Below, one piece after another: positions 1 through 8,485 of a stretch of 59,587 nt of DNA; positions within the stretch are counted from its first letter, which is position 1; each line of letters begins with the position of its first letter. Location: NCBI RefSeq assembly GCF_001953985.1, contig NZ_MBEI01000048.1, positions 1 through 59,587 on the forward strand, written 5' to 3'. A program made the position numbers and the translations under genes. The DNA is from Mycobacterium colombiense (GTDB lineage: Bacteria > Actinomycetota > Actinomycetes > Mycobacteriales > Mycobacteriaceae). The notes below the pieces were generated by a model, which was not told the DNA's origin, did not search any database, and saw only the letters and a program-made list of their open reading frames with translations.

Positions 1-1286
1 CGGCCGCCCCCCCCCCGCCCCACCCCGGCGGCGGGGGCTGGCGGGGGGGGGGGGGGCCGCGGCCGACCCGCGCCGGCCGCGGCCGCACCGGTCGCCGCGT
101 CGGGGTCCGGCCCGGAGTACCCGCCGCCGGCCACCCGCGAGTTGTGCCCGGTGGCCGACCAGGCCCGTGCCGGCGCCGAGAGCGTCGCGGGCGCGGCGGG
201 TGCGACCGGCGCGGCGGGCGCCGAGAGCGTCGAGCCGGCATCGCCGGGGCCCTGCGCGACCCGCAACGCGGCGCCTACCGCGGCCGTGAGTTGCGGACGC
301 GGCGTGGTGGCGACGGGAACGCGAAAGTGCTGCGACAGCGCGGTGGTGACGGTCGGCAGGTTGGCCCCGCCGCCCGTCGAGACCACCGCGACGAGATCAC
401 GGATTCCGTTGCGCGCCAAGGCTTCGTCCAATGCCGAGATCGCGCCGTTCAGCGAGGGGCGGATCGCGTCGTCAAGTTCGTGCCGGCTGAGCCGGACTTC
501 GCCGCGCGTCCCGGTCAGCCCGTCGGTCAGCGTGGCGACCGTGCTGGAGGAGAGCTGTTCCTTGGCGATCCGGCATGCGCTGCGGAGCCGACTCAGGGAG
601 CCGATCGCCGCGTCGCCGGACGGGAACGCGCCGGTGGTCGGCATGTTGGCGATGGCGGCGCCCAGCAGCGCCTGGTCGATCAGGTCGCCGGAGAAATCGC
701 GGTGCCGAACGGTCGGGGCCAACGCCCGGTAGTCGCCGTCGGCGTGCATCAGGGTGATGTTGGTGCCGCTGCCGCCGAAATCGCAGACCGCGACGGTCCC
801 GCGCGCCGGGATGCCCGGGCTGGTCCGCACGGCGAGCAGCGTCGCCGCGGCGTCGGGGATCAGCAGGATCGGGCGCGTGCGTCGCGACCATTCGGGGATC
901 TCGCTCAGGGCGGCGCCGAGGGCCTCCACCGCGGGTGACTCCCAGTGGGCCGGATAGGTGACCGCGATGTCGTCGGGCAGGGGACCTCCGCCGGTGGCCG
1001 CATACGCGAGCGCCCGCAATGCGTCGGCGACCAAGACCTCGCTGCGGTGCACCGAGCCGTCGACCGCCACGACGCCACGCGGGTCGCCCACCCGGTTGAC
1101 GAAGCCGGTGATCACCACGCCCGGCCCCTGCAGTCGTGGGTTCTCCGCGGGGATGCCGATCTCGGCGGGACGATCCGGATACAGCGTCAGAACGGGCTTG
1201 CGGGTGATGGCGTTGTCGGCGGTGACGGCCGCCAGGTTGGTGGCACCTATCGATAAGCCCAGCGCGGGCCCGACTCCATTGCCCAT
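1..1286 (-). CDS. Hsp70-like ATPase-fold protein with proline-rich C-terminus (partial, runs off left edge)
   Basis: The frame is open from ATG 1286 to the window edge, so the 3' end is missing. The N-terminus (GLSIGATNLAAV, about residues 9-20) looks like the phosphate-1 loop of the actin/Hsp70 fold. VCDFGGSGTNITL near residue 190 looks like phosphate-2, and VVSTGGGANLP near residue 320 like the adenosine loop. After about residue 350 the protein becomes Ala/Pro/Gly-rich and ends in pure Pro and Gly runs. The arrangement resembles the mycobacterial proline-rich Hsp70-like protein of the Rv2264c type, which in M. tuberculosis also lies near cyp124. That resemblance is from memory. The substrate-binding domain of a true DnaK is not seen, so chaperone activity is not implied. 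The next gene upstream on this strand (1395-2480) is 108 bases away. Confidence 0.75.
   Translation of the reverse strand, partial: MGNGVGPALGLSIGATNLAAVTADNAITRKPVLTLYPDRPAEIGIPAENPRLQGPGVVITGFVNRVGDPRGVVAVDGSVHRSEVLVADALRALAYAATGGGPLPDDIAVTYPAHWESPAVEALGAALSEIPEWSRRTRPILLIPDAAATLLAVRTSPGIPARGTVAVCDFGGSGTNITLMHADGDYRALAPTVRHRDFSGDLIDQALLGAAIANMPTTGAFPSGDAAIGSLSRLRSACRIAKEQLSSSTVATLTDGLTGTRGEVRLSRHELDDAIRPSLNGAISALDEALARNGIRDLVAVVSTGGGANLPTVTTALSQHFRVPVATTPRPQLTAAVGAALRVAQGPGDAGSTLSAPAAPVAPAAPATLSAPARAWSATGHNSRVAGGGYSGPDPDAATGAAAAGAGRPRPPPPPPAPAAGVGRGGGG
7..56. repeat. Homopolymer C and G tracts inside the Hsp70-like gene
   Basis: Ten C residues (7-16) and fourteen G residues (43-56) fall within the proline/glycine-rich tail of the gene read on the minus strand. 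The frame stays open through both. The tracts could be a slippage-prone coding stretch or a sequencing or assembly error. Confidence 0.8.
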
Positions 1287-1394
1287 ATCCCGATCCCCGT
1301 ATCCGCAGCACCGACTCGCGTCCGGCTAGCCGTTATTGTGCCGCCAAAACCTGTATTCCGTGTCGGCGGCAGCTTTGCGCCCGCTGTGCGCCGG

Positions 1395-2480
1395 TCACCG
1401 GATGCTGCCTTCGCCGGCGATCAGCGGGAGGTCGAGCGGGGTGACCCAGCCCGGCCGCAGGTCGTTGACCGCCGGAACCGCGTTGAGCGCCCGCAGGCCG
1501 GTCGCCAGGCACCCGGCCGCGGCCGCGTCCCGGCCCGAGCCGTCGGTGAACCGGAACGCGGTCTCCTGGAAGATGCTCGGGGTCCCCTCGATGTCCACGC
1601 GGTAGACGTCGTTGTCATGGCCGGTCGGCCAGTCCGGGGCGGCGTCCAGCCCGATCCGGTTGACGTGTTCGAGCTGGATGCGGGTCTCGCCCTGGTAGAC
1701 GCCGTTGATGGTGAACCGGACGGCGGCCACGTGCCCCGGTTTGATGACGCCCCTGGCGGAGTTGCGCTCCGTGGGTGTCACCCACTTGTCCCAGGTGGTG
1801 GTGATTTCGTCGAGCATGATGCCGGCGGCGTGCGCGATCATCGGAACGGTTGCGCCCCACGCGAAGATCAGCATGTCGCGGTCTTCCAGCATCGGCTTGA
1901 ACTCCGGCTCGCGGCCGATGCCCATCTCGAATTCGTAGTCGCCCTCGTAGTTGGTGTAGTCCAGCAGCTCGGAGGCCCGGACCCGGCGCACCTCGGAGCA
2001 CAGCCCCATCAGCGTCATCGGGAACAGGTCGTTGGCGAATCCGGGGTCGATGCCGGTGGTGAAGCAGGACGACTCCCCCAGCTCGCAGGCCTCGGTGATC
2101 GGCTGGATCCAGTTCGGCGGGTTGAGGCTCATGGTCGGCCAGACCCACGGGGTCATCGCGGTCGAACACACGTCGATGCCGGCCCGCAGGAAGCGGGTGA
2201 TCAGCGAGATGTTCTCCTTGGCGTGCATCGCCGTCGGGCCGTAGTGCACCAGCGCGTCGGGTTTCAATGCGATCAGGGCGTCGACGTCGTCGGTGGCGGT
2301 GATGCCGACCGGCTCGGGCAGCCCGCAGATCTCGCCGACGTCGCGGCCGACCTTGGCCGGGTTGCTCACGCCGACGCCCACCAACTCGAACAACGGATGA
2401 TTCACGATCTCGGCGATCACCATCTTGCCGACGAAGCCGGTTCCGTACACCACCACACGCTTCGAGCCGCTTTTGGACAT
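1395..2480 (-). CDS. DapB-N-like NAD(P)-dependent dehydrogenase
   Basis: A 361-residue protein with an N-terminal Rossmann motif, YGTGFVGKMVI, at about residues 10-20. It belongs to the mycobacterial family annotated as 'dihydrodipicolinate reductase N-terminal domain protein', related to 2,4-diaminopentanoate dehydrogenase. That family is longer than true DapB (about 245 residues) and is not lysine-biosynthetic. Family members probably oxidise an amine or reduce an imine/keto substrate; the substrate here is unknown. The start at 2480 is preferred over an in-frame codon at 2498 because an AAGG sits just upstream and the sequence MSKSGSKRVVV leads straight into the beta-strand. The gene diverges from the MmpS-like gene, so the roughly 75 bases between them should hold both promoters. 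Confidence 0.75.
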   Translation of the reverse strand: MSKSGSKRVVVYGTGFVGKMVIAEIVNHPLFELVGVGVSNPAKVGRDVGEICGLPEPVGITATDDVDALIALKPDALVHYGPTAMHAKENISLITRFLRAGIDVCSTAMTPWVWPTMSLNPPNWIQPITEACELGESSCFTTGIDPGFANDLFPMTLMGLCSEVRRVRASELLDYTNYEGDYEFEMGIGREPEFKPMLEDRDMLIFAWGATVPMIAHAAGIMLDEITTTWDKWVTPTERNSARGVIKPGHVAAVRFTINGVYQGETRIQLEHVNRIGLDAAPDWPTGHDNDVYRVDIEGTPSIFQETAFRFTDGSGRDAAAAGCLATGLRALNAVPAVNDLRPGWVTPLDLPLIAGEGSIR

Positions 2481-2554
2481 CCCCAACCTTCCGGTCACCA
2501 GCCCCCGCTTTGGGCTTCACCATAAGCTTCCCTACCGTCGCTCGTGGTGACACG

Positions 2555-2911
2555 ATGCAATTCATGACGAAGCACCTCGCCGGACCTTCGGTCCTCTTGG
2601 CCGTCGGTTTCGGGTTCGCGAACGCGTGCGGCGTAGCGCACGCCCTTCCCCAGATGCCGAAGGTCCGCTACGAGATCAACGGACCCGCGGTCGCCGAGTT
2701 CATCTACTACCAAACCGACAACGGGCAGCTGCATCAGGTGAATGCGCCGCTGCCCTGGTCGACGGAGTTCACCGGCTACGGCGGCGAGGTGTTCACCATC
2801 AGTGCACAGGGACCGGGCCCCATCTCCTGCAAGATCCTGCTCGACGGCAACGTGGTGAGTGCCGCGACGGCCACCACGGGTTCGCCCGCCAGAACCATCT
2901 GCACGCACTGA
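2555..2911 (+). CDS. MmpS-like small secreted protein
   Basis: About 118 residues with an N-terminal hydrophobic signal segment (PSVLLAVGFGFANACGVAHA) and a mature domain of about 90 residues. The mature part has the MmpS pattern: YEINGP, a short beta-strand with Y-Y/Q, a PW(S)xxF strand, CKILLDG, and a C-terminal cysteine after SPART. MmpS proteins are periplasmic partners of MmpL lipid transporters, but no mmpL gene is nearby, so this is an orphan member. Starts at 2555 (MQF) or 2564 (MTK) are both possible; the upstream in-frame ATG at 2510 would spoil the signal peptide. The gene lies 37 bases before cyp124 and could be co-transcribed with it. Confidence 0.65.
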   Translation: MQFMTKHLAGPSVLLAVGFGFANACGVAHALPQMPKVRYEINGPAVAEFIYYQTDNGQLHQVNAPLPWSTEFTGYGGEVFTISAQGPGPISCKILLDGNVVSAATATTGSPARTICTH

Positions 2912-2947
2912 CCCAGCACTCCCCTTTTCACGACGAAGGAGGTCTCG

Positions 2948-4255
2948 GTGAGCCTCAAGACGGGTCCCAAGAAGGGCCTGGCGCCGCGGACGAACGGGGC
3001 GCCACCGCCCGACATTCCGCTCGCCGACATCCATCTCGATTCGCTGGACTTCTGGGCGTTGGACGACGACTTCCGCGACGGCGCGTTCGCCACGTTGCGC
3101 CGTGAGGCCCCGATCTCGTTCTGGCCCGCGGTCGAGTACGAGGGTTTCGAACCGGGCGACGGGCATTGGGCGCTGACCAAGCACGACGACGTGCATTTCG
3201 CGAGCCGTCACCCGGACATCTTCAGCTCCAGCCCCAACATCACGATCAACGACAACACCCCGGAGATCAGCGAGTACTTCGGCTCGATGATCGTGCTCGA
3301 CGATCCGCGGCACCAGCGGCTGCGCTCGATCGTCAGCCGCGCGTTCACCCCGAAGGTCGTGGCGCGCATCGAGGCATCGGTCCGCGAGCGGGCCCGCCGG
3401 CTGGTCGCATCGCTGATCGCCAATCATCCCGACGGGGAGGCCGAGCTGGTCAACGAGCTCGCCGGCCCGCTGCCGTTGCAGGTCATCTGCGACATGATGG
3501 GCATCCCCGAAGAGGACCATCAGCGCATATTCCATTGGACCAACGTCATTCTCGGGTTCGGCGATCCGGATCTGGCGACGGATTTCGGTGAGTTTCTTCA
3601 GGTTTCGATGGACATCGGCGCCTACGCCAGCGCGCTGGCCGAGGACCGCCGGTCCAATCACCACGACGACCTGACCACCAGCCTGGTGGAAGCCGAGGTC
3701 GACGGGGAACGGCTGTCGTCGACGGAGATCGCGTCGTTCTTCATCCTGCTGGTGGTGGCCGGCAACGAGACGACGCGCAACGCGATCAGCCATGGTGTGC
3801 TGGCGCTGTCACGCTACCCCGCCGAGCGGGAGAAGTGGTGGTCCAACTTCGACCGCCTGACCCCGACCGCCGTCGAGGAGATCGTGCGGTGGGCCTCCCC
3901 GGTCGTCTACATGCGGCGCACCCTGACCCGGGACTTCAAGCTCAGCGGCACCAAGATGAAGGCCGGCGACAAGGCGACGCTGTGGTACAACTCGGCCAAT
4001 CGCGACGAGTCGACGTTTGAGAACCCCTGGGTTTTCGACGTGGCACGCACCCCCAACCCGCACTTCGGTTTCGGCGGCGGCGGTGCCCATTTTTGCTTGG
4101 GCGCCAACCTCGCTCGTCGCGAGATCAGGGTCGTCTTCGACGAATTGCGCCGCGAGATACCCGACATCGTCGCGACGGATGAGCCCGCGCGGCTGCTGTC
4201 GCAGTTCATCCACGGTATCAAAACCCTGCCGGTGGCCTGGACCCCGCCCCGGTAA
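2948..4255 (+). CDS. cyp124: Cytochrome P450 CYP124 (methyl-branched lipid omega-hydroxylase)
   Basis: A 435-residue P450, the usual length for the family. The I-helix motif is VVAGNETTRN (acid-alcohol pair present), the ExxR motif is EEIVR, and the heme loop is FGFGGGGAHFCLG with the cysteine ligand at residue 383. The protein follows M. tuberculosis CYP124 almost block by block, for example SLDFWALDDD near residue 30 and FGSMIVLDDPRHQRLRS near residue 110 (remembered sequence). CYP124 omega-hydroxylates methyl-branched fatty acids and isoprenoids and also acts on cholesterol-type side chains. GTG at 2948 is supported by AAGGAGG at 2936-2942. Two strong palindromes lie downstream, before the next gene. 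Confidence 0.92.
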   Translation: MSLKTGPKKGLAPRTNGAPPPDIPLADIHLDSLDFWALDDDFRDGAFATLRREAPISFWPAVEYEGFEPGDGHWALTKHDDVHFASRHPDIFSSSPNITINDNTPEISEYFGSMIVLDDPRHQRLRSIVSRAFTPKVVARIEASVRERARRLVASLIANHPDGEAELVNELAGPLPLQVICDMMGIPEEDHQRIFHWTNVILGFGDPDLATDFGEFLQVSMDIGAYASALAEDRRSNHHDDLTTSLVEAEVDGERLSSTEIASFFILLVVAGNETTRNAISHGVLALSRYPAEREKWWSNFDRLTPTAVEEIVRWASPVVYMRRTLTRDFKLSGTKMKAGDKATLWYNSANRDESTFENPWVFDVARTPNPHFGFGGGGAHFCLGANLARREIRVVFDELRREIPDIVATDEPARLLSQFIHGIKTLPVAWTPPR

Positions 4256-4304
4256 TCCCGCGCCGAATTCGCCTCTGCCCAAGGGAATATCGCTGTTTCG
4301 AATC

Positions 4305-4324
4305 CGATAGCGCATGCGCTAGCG
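4305..4324. promoter_or_regulatory. 20-bp palindrome, copy A
   Basis: Seven-base arms CGATAGC/GCTAGCG (one mismatch) around a 6-base centre GCATGC. The symmetry extends outwards through AATC/GGATT to about 33 bases. It lies 50 bases after the cyp124 stop. It could be an operator or a hairpin. Confidence 0.5.
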
Positions 4325-4387
4325 GATTCCGCACTGCCCATGCTCTACCCGGAGGCCCTCCCGGGAGGTATACCGCTCTCTCGAAAC

Positions 4388-4407
4388 CGATAGCGCATGC
4401 GCTATCG
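4388..4407. promoter_or_regulatory. 20-bp palindrome, copy B
   Basis: Perfect arms CGATAGC/GCTATCG around GCATGC, ending 22 bases before the GTG start of the next gene. It has the same architecture as copies A, C and D. The position suits an operator over the promoter of the 4430 gene. Confidence 0.5.
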
Positions 4408-4429
4408 CTTCCGGGATTACGCTGACCCC

Positions 4430-4972
4430 GTGACCATTCCCGCGTTCCCCGCCGCCGAGGTGCTGGCCGCCCGCCAGAAACTCGTCCTCGACCACTTCCA
4501 TGACGAGGTCCGCCAGGCCTGGGATGACGTCTTGGCGACCTTCCCGCATCCGCGCTACGAGCTGATCCCCCAGATGCTCGTGCACGACGGCGATGCGGCG
4601 GTGCGCGACTACTACGCCTACACGCGGACCGCATTTCCCGACCAGGACCACGAAATCATCGCCCTGCGCCACAGCGCCGACGCGGTGATCGTCGAATTCT
4701 GGCTGATGGGCACCCACCGTGGCTACCTGGGCAAGGTCCCGCCCACCGGCAGCCGGTTCCGGGTCCGCATGACCGCATACTTCGTCTTCGACGACACCGA
4801 AACCCTTGTCTGCGAACGCATTTACTTCGACACGCTGACCATGATCAAGCAGCTCCTGGGCGGACTGGACATGAAGAAGCCGGCGAACTGGTGGCTGGCC
4901 GCGCGGTGCCTTCGCGGGTTCTTGTCGATGTCGTCGGAGAAACCGGACCCGGCGCTGACCAACACCCCCTAA
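4430..4972 (+). CDS. SnoaL/NTF2-fold protein
   Basis: About 180 residues. The pattern of a long N-terminal helix ([15 protein letters not shown]), [38 protein letters not shown], and paired strands ending in [17 protein letters not shown] is typical of the SnoaL-like polyketide-cyclase/NTF2 superfamily. Members act as ester cyclases, isomerases or small-ligand-binding proteins; the role here is not identifiable. The GTG start at 4430 is preferred. The longer in-frame ATG at 4397 lies inside a strong palindrome, and translating the palindrome gives an arginine-rich leader with no family support. The stop is followed after 35 bases by the next gene, in the same direction. Confidence 0.65.
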   Translation: MTIPAFPAAEVLAARQKLVLDHFHDEVRQAWDDVLATFPHPRYELIPQMLVHDGDAAVRDYYAYTRTAFPDQDHEIIALRHSADAVIVEFWLMGTHRGYLGKVPPTGSRFRVRMTAYFVFDDTETLVCERIYFDTLTMIKQLLGGLDMKKPANWWLAARCLRGFLSMSSEKPDPALTNTP

Positions 4973-5007
4973 ACTCCACCGCTAAGGGATGGAGCAAGGA
5001 GGCTGCA

Positions 5008-5460
5008 ATGCGGTTTTCAAGCCTTCACACGATGTGCAGCGTCACCGCCGTGGCCATATTGGGTTCCTGCGCGACGGCCACCGCCGCGCCATTACAGCCT
5101 GGGGCGCACACCGAGAAATGGATCGACCTGCGGGTCGGCGAATGCGTGACCGATCTGCCGCCGGCCGACGGCAGCCGCGTCAACGTCACCGTAGTCGATT
5201 GCGCGACAGCGCATTCAGCCGAGGTGTATCTGCGGGCTCCGATGGCCGTCGACTCCGCCATCGCCACCGTCGCCAATCGCGATTGCGCGGCCGGATTAGC
5301 CCCGTACACCGGCCAATCCGTTGACGGCGGCCGGTTTTCGATCACCTATCTGATCGACTCCAACCAGGACCGCACCGGCGCCAATCCCACCCCGAGCACC
5401 GTCATCTGCCTGCTGCAGTCCGCCAACGGGCAACCGTTGACCGGGTCCGCGCACCGCTGA
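5008..5460 (+). CDS. Secreted septum-formation-domain-like protein
   Basis: A 150-residue protein with a signal peptide (about residues 1-27, ending ATATAAP). A cysteine lies within the signal (GSCA), which could make it a lipoprotein. The mature part has the pattern [11 protein letters not shown]...[12 protein letters not shown]...RDCAAG, matching the mycobacterial 'septum formation' (Septum_form-like) family, whose four cysteines probably form disulfides outside the membrane. The molecular role is unknown. The start is supported by AAGGAGG at 4996-5002. It faces the flavin monooxygenase gene tail to tail with only five bases between stop codons. Confidence 0.6.
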   Translation: MRFSSLHTMCSVTAVAILGSCATATAAPLQPGAHTEKWIDLRVGECVTDLPPADGSRVNVTVVDCATAHSAEVYLRAPMAVDSAIATVANRDCAAGLAPYTGQSVDGGRFSITYLIDSNQDRTGANPTPSTVICLLQSANGQPLTGSAHR

Positions 5461-5465
5461 GGTGT

Positions 5466-6953
5466 CTAGGCGATGACGTAGTCGCTGAGCGGGAAGGTCC
5501 GGCCTTCTCGCACTGCGTTGAGCGTGGACGTCGGCCGCAGCAAGGTCGCCTCACCGCTGGGATTGAAATAGTAAGACCGCGACGTCGCACAGTCGCCGTT
5601 GTTGAACACCGAGGTTTTCAACAGTTCGCTCATCCGCTCGAGGAACTCTGCGTTGGCTTCCTCGGTCACCTCGAACGTCGTCGCGCCGCGGCGCTTGACC
5701 TCGCCCAAAAGCCGATCGATGTGCCGCATCTGATATTCGATGGTGTGGAAGAACGAGAACCCGGAGAAGGCAAACGGACTGGCCAGGCCCAAGTAGTTGG
5801 GGAAGTAGGGAATCGACACGCCCTGGTAGGCCTGAAATTTGGTCTCCCGCCACCACTTTCCGAGGTTGCGCCCTTTGCGGCCGATGACCTCGATGGCCGG
5901 GAAGTTGGCTTCCCACAGGTCAAAACCGGTCGCTAGCACCAGGGTGTCGATGACGGTCTTACGCCCGTCCACCGTGACGATGCCGTCGGCCTCGATGCGC
6001 TCGATTGTGTTGGTCTCCAAGTGCACGTGCGGCTTGGTGAAAGCGCGGTAGAAGTCGTTGGACATGGTGGGCCGCTTGCAGCCGCAATCGTAGTCCGGTG
6101 TCAACTTGGCGCGCAGGTCCTTGTCCCGGAGCGTTCTGAACCGGTTGATCTTGGCCAGGTCGGCGAAGGCGATATTCCCCCGCCCCCGGGTCTGCACGAA
6201 TTTCAGCGCACCGATGACCAAGATCAGCTCCATGACAATGTCGGTCACCCAGCGCAGCGCACGTTGCAGCACGGGCAGTCGGGCAAACATGCGTTGCACG
6301 CTTGGAGAGAACGCGAAATCGGGCTTGGGCAGGATGTGCGCCGCGGTGCGCTGGTAGACGGTCAGGTCCGCTGCCTCGTTGGCCAACTCGGGAATGACCT
6401 GCACCGCGGAGGCCCCGGTGCCGATGACCGCGATGCGGCGCCCCTCATAGCTGTAGCCGTGGTCCCACGCGGTGGTGTGCACCACCTTGCCTTTGAAGCT
6501 GGCGATGCCGGGGATGTCCGGCATGCGCGGCTGGGACAGGAACCCCGTCGCGGTGATCAGGAACCGGCAGGTCAGACTTTCGCCGCCGGCCAGTCCGACC
6601 CGCCATTCGGCGGTTTCCTCGTCCCACTGCGCGCCCTCGACGGTCGTGTTGAACCGCATGTGGCGGCGCACGTCGTACTTGTCGGCGACGTCCACCGCGT
6701 ACTTCTTGACCTCGGCACCCGGCGCGAACAGCCGTGACCATTCAGGATTGGGCTCAAACCAGTACGAATACGTCGTGGACGGGATGTCGACGGCCACGCC
6801 CGGGTAGTGGTTGACGTGCCAGGTGCCACCCAAGTCGTCCTCGCGGTCGAGGATGATGAAGTTGTCAAACCCGAGGCGCTTGAGCTGAATCGCGGCCCCT
6901 ATGCCGCCGAAACCTGCACCTACGATGATCGCGTCGAAACGGTCCGTATTCAC
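5466..6953 (-). CDS. FAD/NADPH flavin monooxygenase (Baeyer-Villiger type)
   Basis: A 495-residue group B flavoprotein monooxygenase. It has the FAD Rossmann motif IIVGAGFGGIG near residue 10, the Baeyer-Villiger/FMO fingerprint FKGKVVHTTAWD near residue 155, and the NADPH Rossmann motif VIGTGASAVQV near residue 175. Such enzymes insert oxygen next to a ketone or oxidise S/N atoms. Length and motifs match the mycobacterial Rv0892 type (from memory); the substrate is unknown. An inverted repeat, GGTAA-CTGT-TTACC, lies 13 bases upstream of the start and is a plausible operator. The gene stands alone; the 276 bases upstream hold nothing else recognisable. Confidence 0.88.
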   Translation of the reverse strand: MNTDRFDAIIVGAGFGGIGAAIQLKRLGFDNFIILDREDDLGGTWHVNHYPGVAVDIPSTTYSYWFEPNPEWSRLFAPGAEVKKYAVDVADKYDVRRHMRFNTTVEGAQWDEETAEWRVGLAGGESLTCRFLITATGFLSQPRMPDIPGIASFKGKVVHTTAWDHGYSYEGRRIAVIGTGASAVQVIPELANEAADLTVYQRTAAHILPKPDFAFSPSVQRMFARLPVLQRALRWVTDIVMELILVIGALKFVQTRGRGNIAFADLAKINRFRTLRDKDLRAKLTPDYDCGCKRPTMSNDFYRAFTKPHVHLETNTIERIEADGIVTVDGRKTVIDTLVLATGFDLWEANFPAIEVIGRKGRNLGKWWRETKFQAYQGVSIPYFPNYLGLASPFAFSGFSFFHTIEYQMRHIDRLLGEVKRRGATTFEVTEEANAEFLERMSELLKTSVFNNGDCATSRSYYFNPSGEATLLRPTSTLNAVREGRTFPLSDYVIA

Positions 6954-6965
6954 AGCATGCTCCGT

Positions 6966-6979
6966 GGTAACTGTTTACC
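6966..6979. promoter_or_regulatory. Inverted repeat upstream of flavin monooxygenase
   Basis: GGTAA-CTGT-TTACC, perfect 5-base arms with a 4-base centre, just upstream of the monooxygenase start (6953). It is a short operator candidate; no regulator is adjacent. Confidence 0.35.
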
Positions 6980-7230
6980 TACTTAACGAATCATAAGCTT
7001 TCCCTAAGATACAGAACTCTAATAGTGCGCCACGCCGAGCGCACGCGAGCTTTGCCAGTATGTGACCTTGCTGACACAAGCGGGGTAACTCATCGACGGG
7101 TCTATCAGACCTGGTCATCTGGCGATCAACCTGCGTAAACGGCCGCACCCTCAACGATTAGGTGATCCTCGGTCGCGATCGGTGCCGTCGACTTAGCTCA
7201 GGGTGAAGCCGTCGGCCCCCCTCAGAATTC

Positions 7231-7461
7231 TTATCTTGTGGCCGGCCCGGCCGCCGGCGTGCCCTGGAGCTCGTGGCATCGCCGCGCGCGCTCGGAGTCC
7301 TGCGCCATCACTTCGCTGAAGAACGACGCGACGTCATCCAGGCCGGCGTTCTTCGCGTCGCGCACGTACTGGCCGTAATCGTGCCCCGCTTTGAGCGAGT
7401 GATATTGAAGGGAAATAAGATCGAAGGTCACGTCGTCGAAACCCGTTTCACCCGTTGCCAT
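7231..7461 (-). CDS. Small ferritin-like conserved protein
   Basis: A 76-residue protein beginning MATGETGFDDVTFDL, with the helical pattern LISLQYHSLKAGHDYGQYVRD followed by AGLDDVASFFSEVMAQD. This resembles short mycobacterial rubrerythrin/ferritin-like hypothetical proteins that keep one helical hairpin. A tyrosine and glutamates are present, but a complete di-iron ExxH set is not, so metal binding is uncertain. An AGGAGGG ribosome site lies about ten bases upstream of the ATG. The gene is monocistronic between the monooxygenase and cutinase genes. Confidence 0.6.
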   Translation of the reverse strand: MATGETGFDDVTFDLISLQYHSLKAGHDYGQYVRDAKNAGLDDVASFFSEVMAQDSERARRCHELQGTPAAGPATR

Positions 7462-7696
7462 GTCGCCACCCTCCTGACAGTGAGCGCCAGATCTGGTACT
7501 CGCCGTCTCCGGCTACCCTGAATGGACAACACCAAACGACGGCTTAAAGTGTTTTTTGTAGGCAACCCGACACGCAATGGCTGCGTGGTCCGATGGCGGC
7601 GACGCCGCCGCTATCCACCGCCTGTCGCTGCGCCCCCGGTTTACAGGAAAACACCACCAAATGGTTAGCAACTTGACAGTTTTGGGAGGGGCTTGC

Positions 7697-8455
7697 ATGG
7701 GCATTTCGGACGCCATGATCGCACGTCACATCGTTCGTTCCCTTGGTTCAGCAGCAGTTATCGCAGCGTCGGGCGTGGCCGCGTCGGCCTTGTCCACTTC
7801 CGTTATCCCCACCGCCTCGGCCCAGTGCCCGGACGTGCAAGTGGTGTTCGCCCGCGGCACCGGCGAAGCGCCGGGCGTGGGCCCCACCGGTCAGGCCTTC
7901 GTCGACGCACTGCACCAGCGCGTCGGCGGCCGGTCGTTCGATGTCTACCCAGTCAACTACCCCGCCAGCGACCAATGGGATACCGGCATCGACGGCATCA
8001 GAGACGCGGGCGCCCACATCAATTCGATGGCCCACGACTGCCCCAACACCAAGATGGTGCTCGGCGGCTACTCGCAAGGCGCGGCCGTGATGGGGTTTGT
8101 CACCTCGGCCGCGGTACCCGACGGCGTCGACCCCAACACCGTCCCGAAGCCATTGGACCCCGACGTCGCCAGCCACGTCTCCTCAGTCGTGCTGTTCGGC
8201 ATGCCCAACGTGCGGGCGATGAACTTCCTCAACGAACCACCCGTGGTCATCGGCCCGATGTACCAAGACAAGACGGTCAAGGTGTGCGCCACCGAAGACC
8301 CGGTCTGCTCCGACGGCCTCAACTTCGCCGCGCACAACACCTACGCCGACGACGGCGCGATGATCGACAAGGGAGTCGCCTTCGCCTCCAGCCACCTGGG
8401 TCTGAGTGGGCCGGCTCCGGTCGCGGCGCCGGCGGGTGGCGGCTTCGGCGGCTGA
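7697..8455 (+). CDS. Secreted cutinase-family serine esterase
   Basis: A 252-residue protein with a Sec-type signal (about residues 12-42, ending TASA) before the mature start QCPDVQVVFARGTGE. The cutinase nucleophile elbow GGYSQG puts the serine at residue 126. The DPVC loop gives aspartate 201 and AAHNTY gives histidine 213, so the triad is complete. Two disulfides are likely (Cys44/Cys115 and Cys197/Cys204). Mycobacterial cutinase-like proteins are exported esterases or phospholipases rather than cutin degraders. The start at 7697 is supported by GGAGGG at 7685-7690; longer in-frame starts lack a signal-like N-terminus. A Gly/Pro/Ala-rich tail ends the protein. A second, shorter cutinase lies at 39721. 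Confidence 0.9.
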   Translation: MGISDAMIARHIVRSLGSAAVIAASGVAASALSTSVIPTASAQCPDVQVVFARGTGEAPGVGPTGQAFVDALHQRVGGRSFDVYPVNYPASDQWDTGIDGIRDAGAHINSMAHDCPNTKMVLGGYSQGAAVMGFVTSAAVPDGVDPNTVPKPLDPDVASHVSSVVLFGMPNVRAMNFLNEPPVVIGPMYQDKTVKVCATEDPVCSDGLNFAAHNTYADDGAMIDKGVAFASSHLGLSGPAPVAAPAGGGFGG

Positions 8456-8463
8456 GTAGCCGG

Positions 8464-8485
8464 CCGGCTAGCCAGCGCTAGCCGG
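8464..8485. terminator. Bidirectional hairpin between cutinase and amidase
   Basis: Perfect 9-base arms CCGGCTAGC (8464-8472) and GCTAGCCGG (8477-8485) with a 4-base loop, placed between two convergent stop codons; the amidase stop lies inside one arm. There is no U-run, which is usual for mycobacterial hairpin terminators. Confidence 0.6.

Noticed and set aside
4397..4972. Longer start at ATG 4397 for the SnoaL-like gene
   Set aside because: This ATG lies inside palindrome copy B, and the added residues are arginine-rich with no resemblance to the family; GTG 4430 fits better.
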